From positions 104,348,501 through 104,412,500 of the forward strand of contig CM065814.1 in assembly GCA_033398695.1 (NCBI GenBank): a stretch of 64,000 bases of DNA, in the 5' to 3' direction. The notes beneath the pieces were generated by a model that worked only from the letters and a program-made list of their open reading frames with translations, made no database searches and was not told where the DNA came from. The stretch comes from Orobanche coerulescens. Its lineage: Eukaryota > Streptophyta > Magnoliopsida > Lamiales > Orobanchaceae. The stretch's first letter is position 1. Every line of letters starts with the position of its first letter. The position numbers were made by a program, and so were the translations under genes. Of this stretch, positions 1-12,349 are shown piece by piece.

Positions 1-656
1 AGCAACATTAGGATGTCGAGAACTATTACCGGAATTAGCCAACAAAACCATAGGTGAAGATGAAGTGGAATCAATAGATGTAGCTTGAGCCCTCGACTTT
101 AACCGCATTTCCTCGATAGTGAGCATAGAACGAACCGTCTTAAGATCCGGGAAGGCTCCCGATGAGCAATAATAGTGGAGACGTTATCATACTTCTCAGG
201 CAATCCTTCAAGAGCAAAAGTGACCACATCATCATTGCTAATGGGGGACCCGAGACTCATCAAGATAGTGGCAATGGATTCGGTCTTACGAAAGTAAGAA
301 TCGATGCTCAAATCACCAAGCTTCAAAGCACGTAATTCCGCCTTCAAGGCAATAGACCGAGTGCGCTTGTTGTCATTGAGAATCGAAGCAATAAGGTCCC
401 ATGCTTCCTTAGCCGTTTAAGGATCTTCAACAACAAGCCGTGCTTGAAGAGTTGTGGATAATGTCAAATAAATCCACGAAAGAACAATCGAGTCAATCTT
501 CACCCACTCATTTGACGAGGTACTTGAGGTTGCTTCATCAGTACCCAAAACATGGCTCAAAACATCATAATATTTACACAGGTTTTTGAAGAAGTACAAC
601 CAAGACGAGTAGTTCATCTCATCAACATCTAATTTAACGGGCACTAGGGTTGTAAG
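1..656 (-). pseudogene. Ty1/copia gag, main part, split by element B
   Basis: Minus-strand translation reads as a Ty1/copia capsid-type gag (UBN2-like family). Visible stretches include KLDVDEMNYSSWLYFF, a W-rich middle, FRKTESIATILMSLGSPIS and FALEGLPEKYDNV. It would form the retroelement's cytoplasmic particle. The 5' end of the gene is 19.4 kb away at 20016-20083, because element B inserted between them with a GTAAG duplication (652-656 and 20016-20020). An in-frame TAA lies at 417-419 and a one-base frameshift near 150, after which the gag-like sequence continues in another frame to the window edge. Zinc knuckle and pol would lie left of position 1. The family assignment is by eye, and I am confident it is a broken gag. 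Confidence 0.8.
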
Positions 657-1817
657 TGTAACACCCCAAAACCATCCGGGATATTACAGCGCCGTGGGCC
701 CCGCGCCGGAACCCACCAGGCTAAAATCCATTTTCAAAAACGTTCAAAAACGCCAAAAAGGCCCGCTGACGGTAATGTTTTCAAATACTCACAAAAGTCA
801 TTTATAAAGTATCAAATACCATCATGAAAATATCGTTAAAACATTCAAGGCCAAAATGCCAAAACTCAATTTAGGGAATCGGTTTTACGAAATAATCCAA
901 GTTTATGAAGTACCCAAAAAGCTATTTTAAAATGTACACACGATTTGGTAAAAATACCGGAAGACATTTTGAAATATACACACGCAGCGGAAATAAAACA
1001 ACCAGAAAAGAATACTCGATTCCCAAAATAATGCCACGGCCACTATCACACGGGAAGCTCATATCTTCACGACCGCTACTAGCTCGATCTCTGAGTACCT
1101 AAAAATAAAGCCCACGACAGGGTCAGCCACAATACTCAATAATGGTATCGATCACATCACATAAATAATTACATACCAATGTAATAATACTGTAAGAATA
1201 CTACCAACGTAATCTTACCGTCATAACCTTACCAATCCAAAGCAATCCATGCCAATTCAATCCTTACCATAATCCACATTTCGCATTCTCAAATGACGAA
1301 ATGAGCTCAACAACACACATCTGGACTGAACCAAAACAATACTCAAAATCCTCAAAACATCATCATAACTCATAAACGGGAAAATAATCTATCTATGTCA
1401 AATCCTGTCCGTCGGATCGCACAATCAAATACCAATCCTGATAAGAACCAAACATACACAATACATCTGTAGATCAACTACCACAAAATAATGATAACAA
1501 ATTCGAAACATCGATGCACAGCCCAAACACTCATACGATCAATAACCAGATCAATCAATAAGTCAACTGAGAATATCACCAACATGACAAACACCAAGCA
1601 AGACCAACAAAGAATCAACGACGACCAAGAATCTCATCAACATGATCAGCTCCAACATGACCAACAAGGATCAACGATGACCGAGAATACCATCAACATG
1701 GTAAACTCTGACACGATCAAGAAAAGATCAACAACGACTGAGAATACCATCAACATGGTAAACTCCAACACGAACAAATATAATGGATCTCAAAGAAATA
1801 ACCTCGACTGTAGAACA
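657..1817 (-). repeat. Element B left LTR, first segment
   Basis: It aligns by eye to 15976-17136 of the right LTR with scattered differences. In element orientation this is the 3' end of the LTR: the terminal GGTGTTACA, the conserved ACGGCGCTGTAATAT block, and a TTTTTAG|GTACTCAG acceptor-like site (AG at 1099-1100). Tandem hairpin repeats (1570-1790) contain TACCATcaacATGGTA. Element A interrupts it after 1817. Open frames in this stretch (905-1102, 1491-2075) have no protein-like features. Confidence 0.9.
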
Positions 1818-2030
1818 TGTAATACCCGGTTGAAATTCATGTCATTTCAAACCTTTTCATTGTGCGAATTGTGTTTTGCTGGGCGAACCCTTGTAATTAT
1901 TGCTTGGAATCACCGTTTTGGGATTTCCGTACTTCCTTTTCGTGTTATTGTTTCCCAGATATTGAGTCCTATTGCTTTTATTCTCTTCCCGGGTCATTTT
2001 TCATCATTTTGGGACCCGAGGGGGGTGTGG

Positions 2031-2325
2031 GCCGCGGCACAAGGAGTGTGTGCCGCGGCACACACATTTTCTTAACCTGTCCGAGCAGACTGTACCCGGT
2101 TCCACGGCATATGCCGGCAGGGCCGCGGCACACTGCCGAGTCACTGCCGCGGCACACCTGTCCGGGCCGCGGCACACTTGTGTTGCATCTGCGGCCAAAA
2201 AACCGACTGTACCCGGTGCCGCGGCGCATGCCAGCCGGGCCGCGACACACTGCCGAACCCTGGGAGCCATTTTTAGGCCTGTGCCGCGGCACACTTCGGC
2301 TGAGCCGCGGCACACAATGCGGTCA
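2031..2325. promoter_or_regulatory. Palindrome cluster GTGCCGCGGCAC in U3 of element A
   Basis: About ten full or partial copies of the palindrome GTGCCGCGGCAC, irregularly spaced, begin about 210 bp into the LTR. Equivalent clusters with other cores sit in the same place in elements B-F. The cluster opens several overlapping reading frames on both strands, which are a by-product. A role in U3 transcription control is inferred from position only. Confidence 0.7.
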
Positions 2326-3059
2326 ACTGCATAATTCGACTTTTTGAGCGAGATGCAGCTCATTTCCTCCATTTCCTTCTTCCACCTGCGAGAGAGAGAA
2401 CTTGAGGGGAGGATATTATCATCATCTATCACTTAAGTGTAGGATTTTTATCAATTTAATTCGGTTGGGAAGCTCGGATCATCGATCTATCGCATATTCT
2501 TCGGATCATAGAGCTTGGATATTCAAGAGGTAATTTCTTCAACATCTTGGTTTTCGATTTTACATTGGGTAATGACATTTTGGATGTTAAAATCATGGTG
2601 TATGAAGTGATATACGCATGATTATGGGCATGTTTGATTATTCATCGGATTATTGAAAGATTATTCAAGATCACTTTGAATATTGTGTTGGATTTTGGGG
2701 TTTTTCGTAGATTCGTCCGATTTATACGATTTGAAGCTTGAGAACCTTGGGATTATGATGTATCTATACCGTATACATGCTTTTCCTACGATTTTTCGGA
2801 CTTTTGGGAGTTTGAGCGATTTTCCAACCTCTTATTGTTTACCCGTGTATTTTTCGTGAATCGTAGATGGGTTTCGAGGATTTCTTCGCGTAATTTGAGT
2901 ATGGTTATTTGACTATCATATTCCTTGCGAATCGTTTAGGTGCCGGAAGCGCGTTCTTGGACCTACCGAACTCATACCGTTTTTCCGTTCGATTTCTCGA
3001 TGTCTCAAAGGCAAGTATATATTTATGATTGTACGTTCTCGACTTTGAAAGTAAGAAAT

Positions 3060-3250
3060 ATTGATGGTATGATATGAACGAACCATTTTTACGGCATTCA
3101 TAGATATATTGACGGCATGATATGAACGAACCGTTTCTACGGCATTCATATATGAATTGTTGGCATGATATGAATGAACCGTTTCTACGGCATTCATACA
3201 TGTATTGACAAATGATATGAACGAACCGTTTCTACGGCATTCATATACGT
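3060..3250 (+). repeat. Four tandem ~48-bp hairpin repeats in element A LTR
   Basis: Each unit contains ATGAACGAACCGTTTCTACG followed by GCATTCAT. The ends ATGAA/TTCAT and the inner CCGT/ACGG pair to form a stem. The array lies between a GC-donor-like site (3011) and an acceptor-like site near 3424, in the part of the LTR that should be transcribed. The same array recurs at 9968-10158. Confidence 0.85.
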
Positions 3251-3798
3251 CTTGATGTGTCGCTATGAGATTTAGTTATTCCGGAATACTAGTCTTAAAT
3301 TGATGAATTGACGGTTACATTTACTTTATTGTCGAGGAGTATTGTGTTTCATACTTGATATACTTGTACTAGCTATTCGACGGCTAACCCCTTTAAGGGG
3401 GAAATACATTTTATGTATTTCAAGTTCCAGGAGAGCGGACAGGCAGGTATCGGGTCGGCATGAAGATGGTGGACAAGTGTGATACTGCGTCTTTCTTCCA
3501 GTTATGTTTTGAGTTTTACATTCAGTGTTGTCGTACTGGATTGGCTATTGAATACTCGAGTATTGTTTTCCATTTTCCTTGATGTTCCGGCCTGTGTTTG
3601 CCGAAGTATTGATTCGTGTTGTGATGTCTGCGAATACATTGGTTGTGTTTTGAATACCTTTGTATTGTTTTCATTCCATTGTGTGTAGACCTTCTTGGTC
3701 AAAATTTATAGTTCCGCGTATGTTTAGCCTTGTGGGTCCCACGGCGGGGCTTACAGCGCTGTAATATTCCCTGAATAACTTGGGGGTGTTACAGAATA

Positions 3799-3810
3799 TG
3801 GTATCAGAGG
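3799..3810 (+). other. Primer-binding site of element A (tRNA-iMet type)
   Basis: TGGTATCAGAGG lies 5 nt after the LTR end. It matches the plant initiator-Met tRNA 3' end complement except for the last base. The second copy at 10707-10718 is the perfect TGGTATCAGAGC. Confidence 0.9.
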
Positions 3811-4037
3811 TTAGGTCTATGGATACCTAGGCTGTCGGTCTTTTGGGTCGAATGAGTCGTCATTTGTCCACAGTATCACTACTCTGCCATCATCACAGTG
3901 CGACCGGTACTGGTAAGACCTCTTACTCTTCTGACGATTCCTTACTCATTATGCTTCTTTTATTGGTATTCTTGAGAATCGACCACCTTAATGAGGTGCG
4001 ATTGAATTGTGCTTACGTACCTTGTGTGTTCTTCAAT

Positions 4038-5270
4038 ATGTCAGCTGGTAGGGGCCGTGGCCGTGGTCGTGGCCGTGGACGAGGAAGAGGTCGTGGTGCG
4101 GCCATTTCCATCAGTTCAGTTGCGGGGTCGACCAACCCCAGTTTGTCGAACTCGGTGCATCCCGACACCGAGAGTCAGCACGACCAGTCAGACGGTCAGG
4201 GGAACAACACGGACGTTGGAGTGGCGAATGCACTTCAACAATTGGCTACTCAGATGACTATTTTGGCCCAAACTGTTCAGCTGAATAACCCGAACCCAAA
4301 CACGGATGCCTTGCTTCAGAATGTAATCCGTATGCACCCTCCACAGTATGGCGGTGCCACAGACCCGTTAGGCTGGGAAGATTGGCTAGCAGAATTGGAG
4401 AAGATTTTCGAGGCGGTTGATTGCCCCGAGGTGAGAAAAGTACCGATTGCTCAGTATTTCCTCACTAAGGAGGCCGCTACTTGGTGGAAGGTCATCAAAC
4501 CACAGGATCGTATTGCCACGTGGGATGAATTTAAGGAACTCTTGGAGGCCGAGTTTTGCCCTTGGCCGGTGCGAGAGAGCCGAATCCGAGCCTTTTTCGA
4601 GGCTAAACCACAAGATATTCCCGTTTCACAGGCGATCGTGGAGTACAACCAACAATTGATCCATGTGAAGGATCAAGTGCGTAACGAGCGTGATAAGATC
4701 CGTTATTTTGATATGCGGATGAATTTGGACTTACGGCGGTACATGGCCGGATTTGCTTGTACCACACTGAAAGAGTATCGTGACGAGCTTTAGCCCATGA
4801 TATGTTGAGCCCGACAACGATACCGTTGAAGAACCGAAGAAGCGTAAAGTCGCGGGAAATTTTTCTCGCTCTAAGGGTGGCAACTTTCAAAGTCACGCAT
4901 TTACTAGCCGCTTTTTCTGGACAATGTCACGTTCTAATAAAGGAAAGAGGGGTTACCGTCCCACTCGGTACCTCAAATCGCACGGTGACTTGCTATAATT
5001 GTGGGTCGCCTGTGCCACTTTAATTCGGAATGCAACTTTCCACCATTGAAGTGTCACACTCATGATGATGGGTCATAGAGCGGTTTATTGTTCCGAGCCA
5101 AATCAGACTTTGGACACTCGGGCTTCTGCCCCAGCACCACTTGATCAAGGTATGAACCAGCGACAATCTTTTGGTCAACCTCATCAGAATTTTGGCAGGG
5201 GCCGGGGACGGGGTCAGAACACTGGAGGGGGAAACTCTAGCATTGGTTCGGTGCAACCACGGGTTTATGA
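4038..5270 (+). pseudogene. Element A gag, first copy (frameshifted)
   Basis: The likely start is the ATG at 4038, giving MSAGRGRGRG, a Gly-Arg tract. A capsid-type region follows (LAELEKIFEAVDCPEVRK, QYFLTKEAATWW, FKELLEAEFCPWPVRESR), typical of the plant Ty3/gypsy retrotransposon gag family. The particle packages element RNA. The first frame stops at 4791-4793. Compared with the second copy, GTATCGTGACG here replaces GTATCAGGATAG, a frameshift at a CAG. The two CCHC zinc knuckles (about 4990-5060) are scrambled, though intact in the second copy. A leader with a GT donor-like site (GT at 3913-3914) precedes it; in-frame ATGs from 3843 are probably leader. Confidence 0.85.
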
Positions 5271-8200
5271 GATGCGTCGAACAGACGAACCCGACGCGAC
5301 AGTGGCTTCAGTTACCATCCATATTTTATCTTATCCAGTCAGTGTACTTTTTGATACGGGTGCTACACATTCTTTTATTTCTTTGTAGTGTGTACGCCGT
5401 TTGAATATAACTTGTTTGACTGCTTGCGATCCCTTTATCGTGAAACTTCCTAGCGGCGATAGAATTGTGGGGAATCGGGAGATTAGAGATTTTCCGGTGA
5501 TTATATCCGGTATGGAATGGTTATCGAATCTGATTGTAGTTGATATGGAAGGCGAGGACGTGATCCTCGGCGAGGATTGGCTTGATAATCACCAAGCGAT
5601 TATGAATTACCGTACCAAGGTTATCACTATGATGACTAGAGACGGATCTGAGTACTCATTTTTGGGACGTAAGTCGGGCCAATCCAAGTTACTTATCAGT
5701 GCCATGAAGGCCGTAAAACTTTTGAATAAAGGTTGTACGGGCTATTGGTGTTATGCTTTGAAAACGGAAGGAAACGAAGTCGATTTCTCTTCGATTCCGG
5801 TTGTTAATGAGTATCCTGATGTTTTTCCGGATGGCCTCCCGGGATTACCGCCAGATCGAGAGATAGATTTTTTCGTGGACTTAGAGCCGGATGCGGCCTC
5901 GATTTCTAAAGCACCTTATCGAATGGCACCTTCCGAGATGCTAGAATTTAAGACTCAGTTGGGAGAACTTTTAGAAAAAGGGTACATCAGACCGAGCGCT
6001 TTGCCTTGGGGCGCGCCTGTTCTCTTCATGAGGAAGAAGGATGGTTCACTACATTTGTGCATCGACTACCGTGAGCTGAAAAAAGTAACCATCAAGAACA
6101 AATATCATTTGCCTCGTATTGACGATTTATTTGATCAATTGCAAGGGGCTGCGGTTTTCTCGAAGATTGATTTAAGATCCGGGTATTATCAACTCAGGGT
6201 GAGGGAGTCCGACGTTCCGAAGACGGCGTTTCGGACGAGATATGGGCATTATGAATTTGTAGTTATGCCTTTTGGGTTGACTAATGCGCCGGCAGTATTC
6301 ATGCAGTTAATGAATAAAATATTCATCGAGTACCTCGACAGGTGTGTAGTCGTCTTTATTGACGACATCTTAATCTATTCTCGAGATAAGGAGGAACATG
6401 CCCGACATTTGCGTTTAGTTTTAGACATTTTGAGAACCGAGCACCTCTATGCAAAATTCTCGAAATGTGAGTTTTGGTTGGAAGAAGTTATGTTTCTGGG
6501 CCATGTGATTTCGGCCGAAGGGGTTCGTGTAGATCCGCAGAAGATTGAGGCAGTGCTAGATTGGGCACCGCCTAAAAATGTTAAGGAAGTTCGTAGCTTT
6601 TTGGGCCTTGCTGGGTATTACCGTCGGTTTGTCGAGGGGTTCTCGAAACTCGCTCGACCACTTACGAAATTGCTCCATAAGACCGAAAAGTTTATTTGGA
6701 CGGATGAGAGACAACAGAGTTTCGATGAACTGAAGAGACGATTAACTTCAGCGCCGATTCTAACTTTACCACATGGTAGCGAGGGCTTTGCAGTTTATAG
6801 TGACGCTTCGGGTCAAGGCCTGGGCTGTGTTCTTATGCAGCATGATAAGACAATAGCTTTTGCGTCACGACAATTAAAGCCTTATGAGATGAATTATCCT
6901 ACTCACGACTTAGAGTTGGCCGCAATTGTCTTCGCACTCAAGATTTGGCGGCATTATTTGTATGGTTCACCGTGCCGGATTTATACCGATCACAAGAGCC
7001 TGAAGTATATTTTCAGTCAGAAGGAGCTGAATATGAGACAGAGGCGTTGGTTAGAATTGATAAAGGATTATGATTTGGAAATTCTTTACCACCCCGGGAA
7101 AGCCAATGTCGTTGCGGATGCTTTGAGCCGCAAATCGGCATCTCTTCAAATGCTCGAGGTTCTTACATCCCAGACGAAAATTCGTCAGGATTTAATTGAG
7201 CAAGGGATAGAAGTTTGGCTTCAGCGAGTTCAGGGACAATTATGTGCTCTCGAAATTACATCGTCCTTAGTTGATGACATCAAAGGGAAGCAGTGGAGTG
7301 ACCCGATGATTTCTCAACTGAAAGAAGATGTAATTAAAGGAAAAGCTCCTGGCTTTATGGTTCACGAGGATAGTATTCTGAGATTTCAGGGCAGGCTTTG
7401 TGTTCCGAACGATTTAGAGTTGAGACAGAGAATTCTCCGAGAAGCTCATGCTACGCCTTACTCAATCCACCCCGGGACGAGTAAGATGTACAAATATTTG
7501 AAGCGCAATTTTTGGTGGAATAACATGAAGAAGGATGTTACGGAGTTCGTTCTACGGTGTTTGACGTGTCAACAAGTCAAGATCGAACATCAATGACCAG
7601 CAGGGTTGTTGAAACCACTTCCCATTCCCGAGTGGAAGTGGGAAGACATCTTGATGGATTTCATCACTGGCATGCCGAGAACTCGGGCCGGAATGAATAT
7701 GATTTGGGTAATTGTCGATCGGTTGACCAAGTCTGCACACTTCTTGGGTATTAAGGATACTTGGGGACCGGATAGACTGGCTCGAACCTTTATTGCTGAG
7801 ATCGTGAGGTTACACGGTGCCCTCAAGACCATTGTTTCTGATCGAGACGGCCGTTTCATATCGCATTTTTGGCAGGCCGTTCACCAGGATCTAGGTACGG
7901 AGTTGAGGTTGAGCACTTCCTTTCATCCTCATTCGGACAGTCAGACAGAGAGGACGATTCAGACATTGGAAGATATGTTACGGGCTTGTGCCTTGGATTG
8001 GAGTAATGATTGGGAGTTTCACTTACCGTTGATCGAGTTTGCTTACAATAATAGTTGGCATGCGTCGATCAAAATGGCACCCTTTGAGGCACTCTATGGT
8101 AAGCGATGTAGGTCGCCATTATGTTGGGACGAGGCTTCTGAGCTAGTTGGGACGGAGCTGGATATGTTGATGGAGACTAAGGAAAAGATTTCTATTATCC

Positions 8201-8695
8201 GGAATCGATTGCTAGCTGCCCAGAGTCATCAGAAATCTTATGCTGATACTCGTCGTCGACCTTTGGAGTTCGAGGTGGGAGATCATGTCTTGCTCAAGGT
8301 GTCGCCGACCAGGGGAGTTTTCCGCTTCGGTAAAAAGGGGAAACTTAGTCCGAGGTACATCGGACCCTTCGAGATTTTGGACAGAGTTGGATATTTAGCA
8401 TATCGCTTGGCATTGCCTCCAGCGTTGAGTCACGTCCACAGTGTTTTTCATGTCTCAGTTGAGGAAGTACGTACCGGATCCGAGCCACATTATCGACTAC
8501 AGTGAGATTGACGTAGCCGAGGATATTACCTTTCCGGAGAAACCCGTGAAGATCCTTGAGCGCCGCGAGAAACAACTTCGGCATAAGACCATTCCACTGG
8601 TTAAAGTGCAATGGTCGAAGCATGGAGTCGAGGAGGCGACCTGGGATACGGAAGAGAAGATGCGGGGGGAATACCCCGAACTATTTATTTCTTAA
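5271..8695 (+). pseudogene. Element A pol: protease, RT, RNase H, integrase, chromodomain
   Basis: Domains in order: aspartic protease (FDTGATHSF, about 5350), reverse transcriptase ([11 protein letters not shown], catalytic DD at 6361-6366), RNase H (YSDASGQG near 6800, [16 protein letters not shown]), integrase with its H2C2 finger (to about 7590) and DDE core (VDRLTKSAHF, SDRDGRF, QTERTIQ), a GPY/F module ([11 protein letters not shown]), then a chromodomain (about 8545-8690, [16 protein letters not shown]). This places it in the chromovirus, Tekay-like clade. Breaks: TAG at 5386-5388 (GAG in the second copy), TGA at 7594-7596 where CGA is expected, and a two-base loss near 8455 at a CAG. 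The stop TAA at 8693-8695 overlaps a conserved hairpin. Confidence 0.92.
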
Positions 8696-8730
8696 GTTTC
8701 GGGACGAAACTTCTTTTTAGAGGGGAAGAA
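8694..8730 (+). promoter_or_regulatory. Hairpin at pol stop plus polypurine tract, element A
   Basis: AAGTTTCGGGACGAAACTT (8694-8712) is an inverted repeat with an 8-bp stem that overlaps the pol stop codon. It is followed by the purine-rich TTTTTAGAGGGGAAGAA touching the LTR at 8731. The tract should prime plus-strand DNA synthesis. The hairpin is conserved at the same place in elements B, D, E and F. Confidence 0.85.
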
Positions 8731-10701
8731 TGTAATACCCGGTTGAAATTCATGTCATTTCAAACCTTTTCATTGTGCGAATTGTGTTTTGTTGGGCGAA
8801 CCCTTGTAATTATTGCTTGGAATCACCGTTTTGGGATTTCCATACTTCCTTTTTGTGTTATTGTTTCCCAGATATTGAGTCCTATTGCTTTTATTCTCTT
8901 CCCGGGTCATTTTTCATCATTTTGGGACCCGAGGGGGGTGTGGGCCGCGGCACAAGGACTGTGTGCCGCGGCACACACATTTTCTTAACCTGGCCGAGCA
9001 GACTGTACCCGGTGCCGCGGAACATGCCGGCAGGGCCGCGGCACACTGCTTGAAGTCACGCGCGGCACACTGTCCGGCCGCGCACACACTTGTGTTGCAT
9101 CTGCGGCCAAAACCGATCAGACCGGTGCATGGCGCACTCGAGCCGGGCCGCGGCACACTGCCGAACCCTGGGAGCCATTTTTAGGCCTGTGCCGTGGCAC
9201 ACTTCGGCTGAGCCGCGGCACACAATGCGGTCAACTGCATAATTCGACTTTTTGAGCGAGATGCAGCTCATTTCTTCCATTTCCTTCTTCCACATGCGAG
9301 AGAGAGAACATGAGGGGAGGATTTTATCATCATCTATCACTTAAGTGTAGGATTTTTATCAATTTCATTCGGTTGGGAAGCTCGGATCATCGATCTAACG
9401 CATATTCTTCGGATCATAGAGCTTGGATATTCAAGAGGTAATTTCTTCAACATCTTGGTTTTCGATTTTACATTGGGTAATGACATTTTGGATGTTAAAA
9501 TCATGGTGTATGAAGTGATATACGCATGATTATGGGCATGTTTGATTATTCATCGAATTATTGAAAGATTATTCAAGATCACTTTGAATATTGTGTTGGA
9601 TTTTGGGGTTTTTCGTAGATTCGTCCGATTTATCCGATTTGAAGTTTGAGAACCTTGGGATTATGATGTATCTATACCGTATACATGCTTTTCCTACGAT
9701 TTTTCGGACTTTTGGGAGTTTGAGCGATTTTCCAACCTCTTATTGTTTACCCGTGTATTTTTCGTGAATCGTAGATGGGTTTCGGGGATTTCTTCGCGTA
9801 ATTTGAGTATGGTTATTTGACTATCATATTCCTTGCGAATCGTTTAGGTGCCGGAAGCGCGTTCTTGGACCTACCGAACTCATACCGTTTTTCCGTTCGA
9901 TTTCTCGATGTCTCAAAGGCAAGTATATATTTATGATTGTATGTTCTCGACTTTAAAAGTAAGAAATATTGATGGTATGATATGAACGAACCATTTTTAC
10001 GGCATTCATAGATATATTGACGGCATGATATGAACGAACCGTTTCTACGGCATTCATATATGAATTGTTGGCATGATATGAATGAACCGTTTCTACGGCA
10101 TTCATACATGTATTGACAGATGATATGAACGAACCGTTTCTACGGCATTCATATACGTCTTGATGTGTCACTATGAGATTTAGTTATTCCGGAATACTAG
10201 TCTTAAATTGATGAATTGACGGTTACATTTACTTTATTGTCGAGGAGTATTGTGTTTCATACTTGATATACTTGCACTAGCTATTCGACGGCTAACACCT
10301 TTAAGGGGGAAATACATTTTATGTATTTCAGGTTCCAGGAGAGCGGACAGGCAGGTATCGGGTCGGCATGAAGATGGTGGACAAGTGTGATACTGCGTCT
10401 TTCTTCCAGTTATGTTTTGAGTTTTACATTCAGTGTTGTCGTACTGGATTGGCTATTGAATACTCGAGTATTGTTTTCCATTTTCCTTGATGTTCCGGCC
10501 TGTGTTTGCCGAAGTATTGATTCGTGTTGTGATTTCTGCGAATACATTGGTTGTGTTTTGAATACCTTTGTATTGTTTTCATTCCATTGTGTGTAGACCT
10601 TCTCGGTCAAAATTTATAGTTCCGCGTATGTTTAGCCTTGTGGGTCCCACGGCGGGGCTTACGGCGCTGTAATATTCCCTGAATAACTTGGGGGTGTTAC
10701 A
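8731..10701 (+). repeat. Element A middle LTR
   Basis: 1971 bp, nearly identical to 1818-3793. Palindrome cluster 8939-9232; splice-like sites at 9438-9439 (GT), 9846-9847 (AG), 9919-9920 (GC) and 10330-10331 (AG in TTTCAG|GTTCC); hairpin repeats 9968-10158. Most of its differences from the first LTR fall in the palindrome cluster and at CAG/CTG strings. It is followed directly by another PBS rather than flanking DNA, so it is internal to a tandem array. Confidence 0.92.
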
Positions 10702-10706
10702 GAATA

Positions 10707-10718
10707 TGGTATCAGAGC
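10707..10718 (+). other. Second primer-binding site of element A
   Basis: Perfect TGGTATCAGAGC, 5 nt after the LTR end at 10701. Its presence after the middle LTR proves a second internal region follows. Confidence 0.9.
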
Positions 10719-10945
10719 TTAGGTCTATGGATACCTAGGCTGTCGGTCTTTTGGGTCGAATGAGTCGTCATTTGTCCACAGTATCACTACTCTGCCATCA
10801 TCACAGTGCGACCGGTACTGGTAAGACCTCTTACTCTTCTGACGATTCCTTACTCATTATGCTTCTTTTATTGGTATTCTTGAGAATCGACCACCTTAAT
10901 GAGATGCGATTGAATTGTGCTTACGTACCTTGTGTGTTCTTCAAT

Positions 10946-12349
10946 ATGTCAGCTGGTTGGGGCCGTGGCCGTGGACGAGGAAGAGGTCGTGGTGCGGCCA
11001 TTTCCATCAGTTCAGTTGCGGGGTCGACCAACCCCAGTTTGTCGAACTCGGTGCATCCCGACACCGAGAGTCAGCACGACCAGTCAGACGGTCAGGGGAA
11101 CAACGCGGACGTTGGAGTGGCGAATGCACTTCAACAATTGGCTACTCAGATGACTATTTTGGCCCAAACTGTTCAGCTGAATAACCCGAACCCAAACACG
11201 GATGCCTTGCTTCAGAATGTAATCCGTATGCACCCTCCACAGTTTGGCGGTGCCACGCACTGTTAGTGGGAAGATTGGCTAGCGTAATCGAGAAGATTTT
11301 CGAGGCAGTTGATTGCCCCGAGGTGAGAAAAGTACCGATTGCTCAGTATTTCCTCACTAAGGAGGCCGCTACTTGGTGGAAGGTCATCAAACCACAGGAT
11401 CGTATTGCCACGTGGGATGAATTTAAGGAACTCTTGGAGGCCGAGTTTTGCCCTTGGCCGGTGCGAGAGAGCCGAATCCGAGCCTTTTTCGAGGCTAAAC
11501 CACAAGATATTCCCGTTTCACAGGCGATCGTGGAGTACAACCAACAATTGATCCATGTGAAGGATCAAGTGCGTAACGAGCGTGATAAGATCCGTTATTT
11601 TGATATGCGGATGAATTTGGACTTACGGCGGTACATGGCCGGATTTGCTTGTACCACACTGAAAGAGTATCAGGATAGAGCTTTAGCCCATGATATGTTG
11701 AGCCCCGACAACGATACCGTTGAAGAACCGAAGAAGCAGAAAGTCGCGGGAAATTTTTCTGGCTCTAAGGGTGGCAACTTTCAAAAGTCACAGACGACTA
11801 GCCGTTTTTTCGGACAGTCGTCACGTTCTAATAAAGGAAAGAGGGGTTACCGTCCCACTCCGGGTACCTCAAATCGCACGGTGACTTGCTATAATTGTGG
11901 CCGTCCAGGCCACTTTAATTCGGAATGCAACTTTCCACCATTGAAGTGTCACACCTGCGGACAGATGGGTCATAGAGCGGTTTATTGTTCCGAGCCAAAT
12001 CAGACTTTGGACACTCGGGCTTCTGCCCCAGCACCACTTGATCAAGGTATGAACCAGCGACAATCTTTTGGTCAACCTCATCAGAATTTCGGCAGGGGCC
12101 GGGTACGGGGTCAGAACACTGGAGGGGGAAACTCTAGCATTGGTTCGGTGCAACCACGGGTTTATGAGATGCGTCGAACAGACGAACCCGACGCGACAGT
12201 GGCTGCAGTTACCATCCATATTTTATCTTATCCAGTCAGTGTACTTTTTGATACGGGTGCTACACATTCTTTTATTTCTTTGGAGTGTGTACGCCGTTTG
12301 AATATAACTTGTTTGACTGCTTGCGATCCCTTTATCGTGAAACTTCCTA
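10946..12349 (+). pseudogene. Element A gag, second copy, truncated into protease
   Basis: A duplicate of 4038-5450 starting at ATG 10946 (MSAGWGRGRGRG, a shorter Gly-Arg tract). The capsid region is intact apart from a frameshift at about 11255-11290, where CCACAGACC and AGCAGAATTGG of the first copy appear as CCACGCAC and AGCGTAATC. Two intact CCHC knuckles are visible (CYNCGRPGHFNSEC and CHTCGQMGHRAVYC), then the protease FDTGATHSFISLE without the stop found in copy one. It ends inside the protease at LPSG, where the sequence jumps to LTR DNA. The rest of pol is absent. Confidence 0.9.

Larger units (their letters stand above)
1818..3793 (+). repeat. Element A 5' LTR
   Basis: 1976 bp, from TGTAATACCCGG to GGGGGTGTTACA, nearly identical to 8731-10701. 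In order it holds a GC-rich palindrome cluster (2031-2325), a GT donor-like site (CAAGAG|GTAATTTC, GT at 2530-2531), an acceptor-like CGTTTAG (AG at 2938-2939), a GC donor-like AAAG|GCAAGTATA (GC at 3011-3012), four 48-bp hairpin repeats (3060-3250) and a GCTAACCCC...GGGGG block. The terminal block GGCGCTGTAATATTCCC is shared with other families here. I see no clear TATA box after the palindromes. Confidence 0.93.

Noticed and set aside
2031..2325. CRISPR-like array of short palindromic repeats
   Set aside because: Copies are irregularly spaced and imperfect, spacers are not of fixed length, and the site is in a plant LTR. It is a U3 palindrome cluster.
1862..2432. Long overlapping open frames on both strands
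   Set aside because: They arise because the GC-rich palindromes lack stop codons; composition is low-complexity and the copy at 8775-9340 is not protein-conserved.
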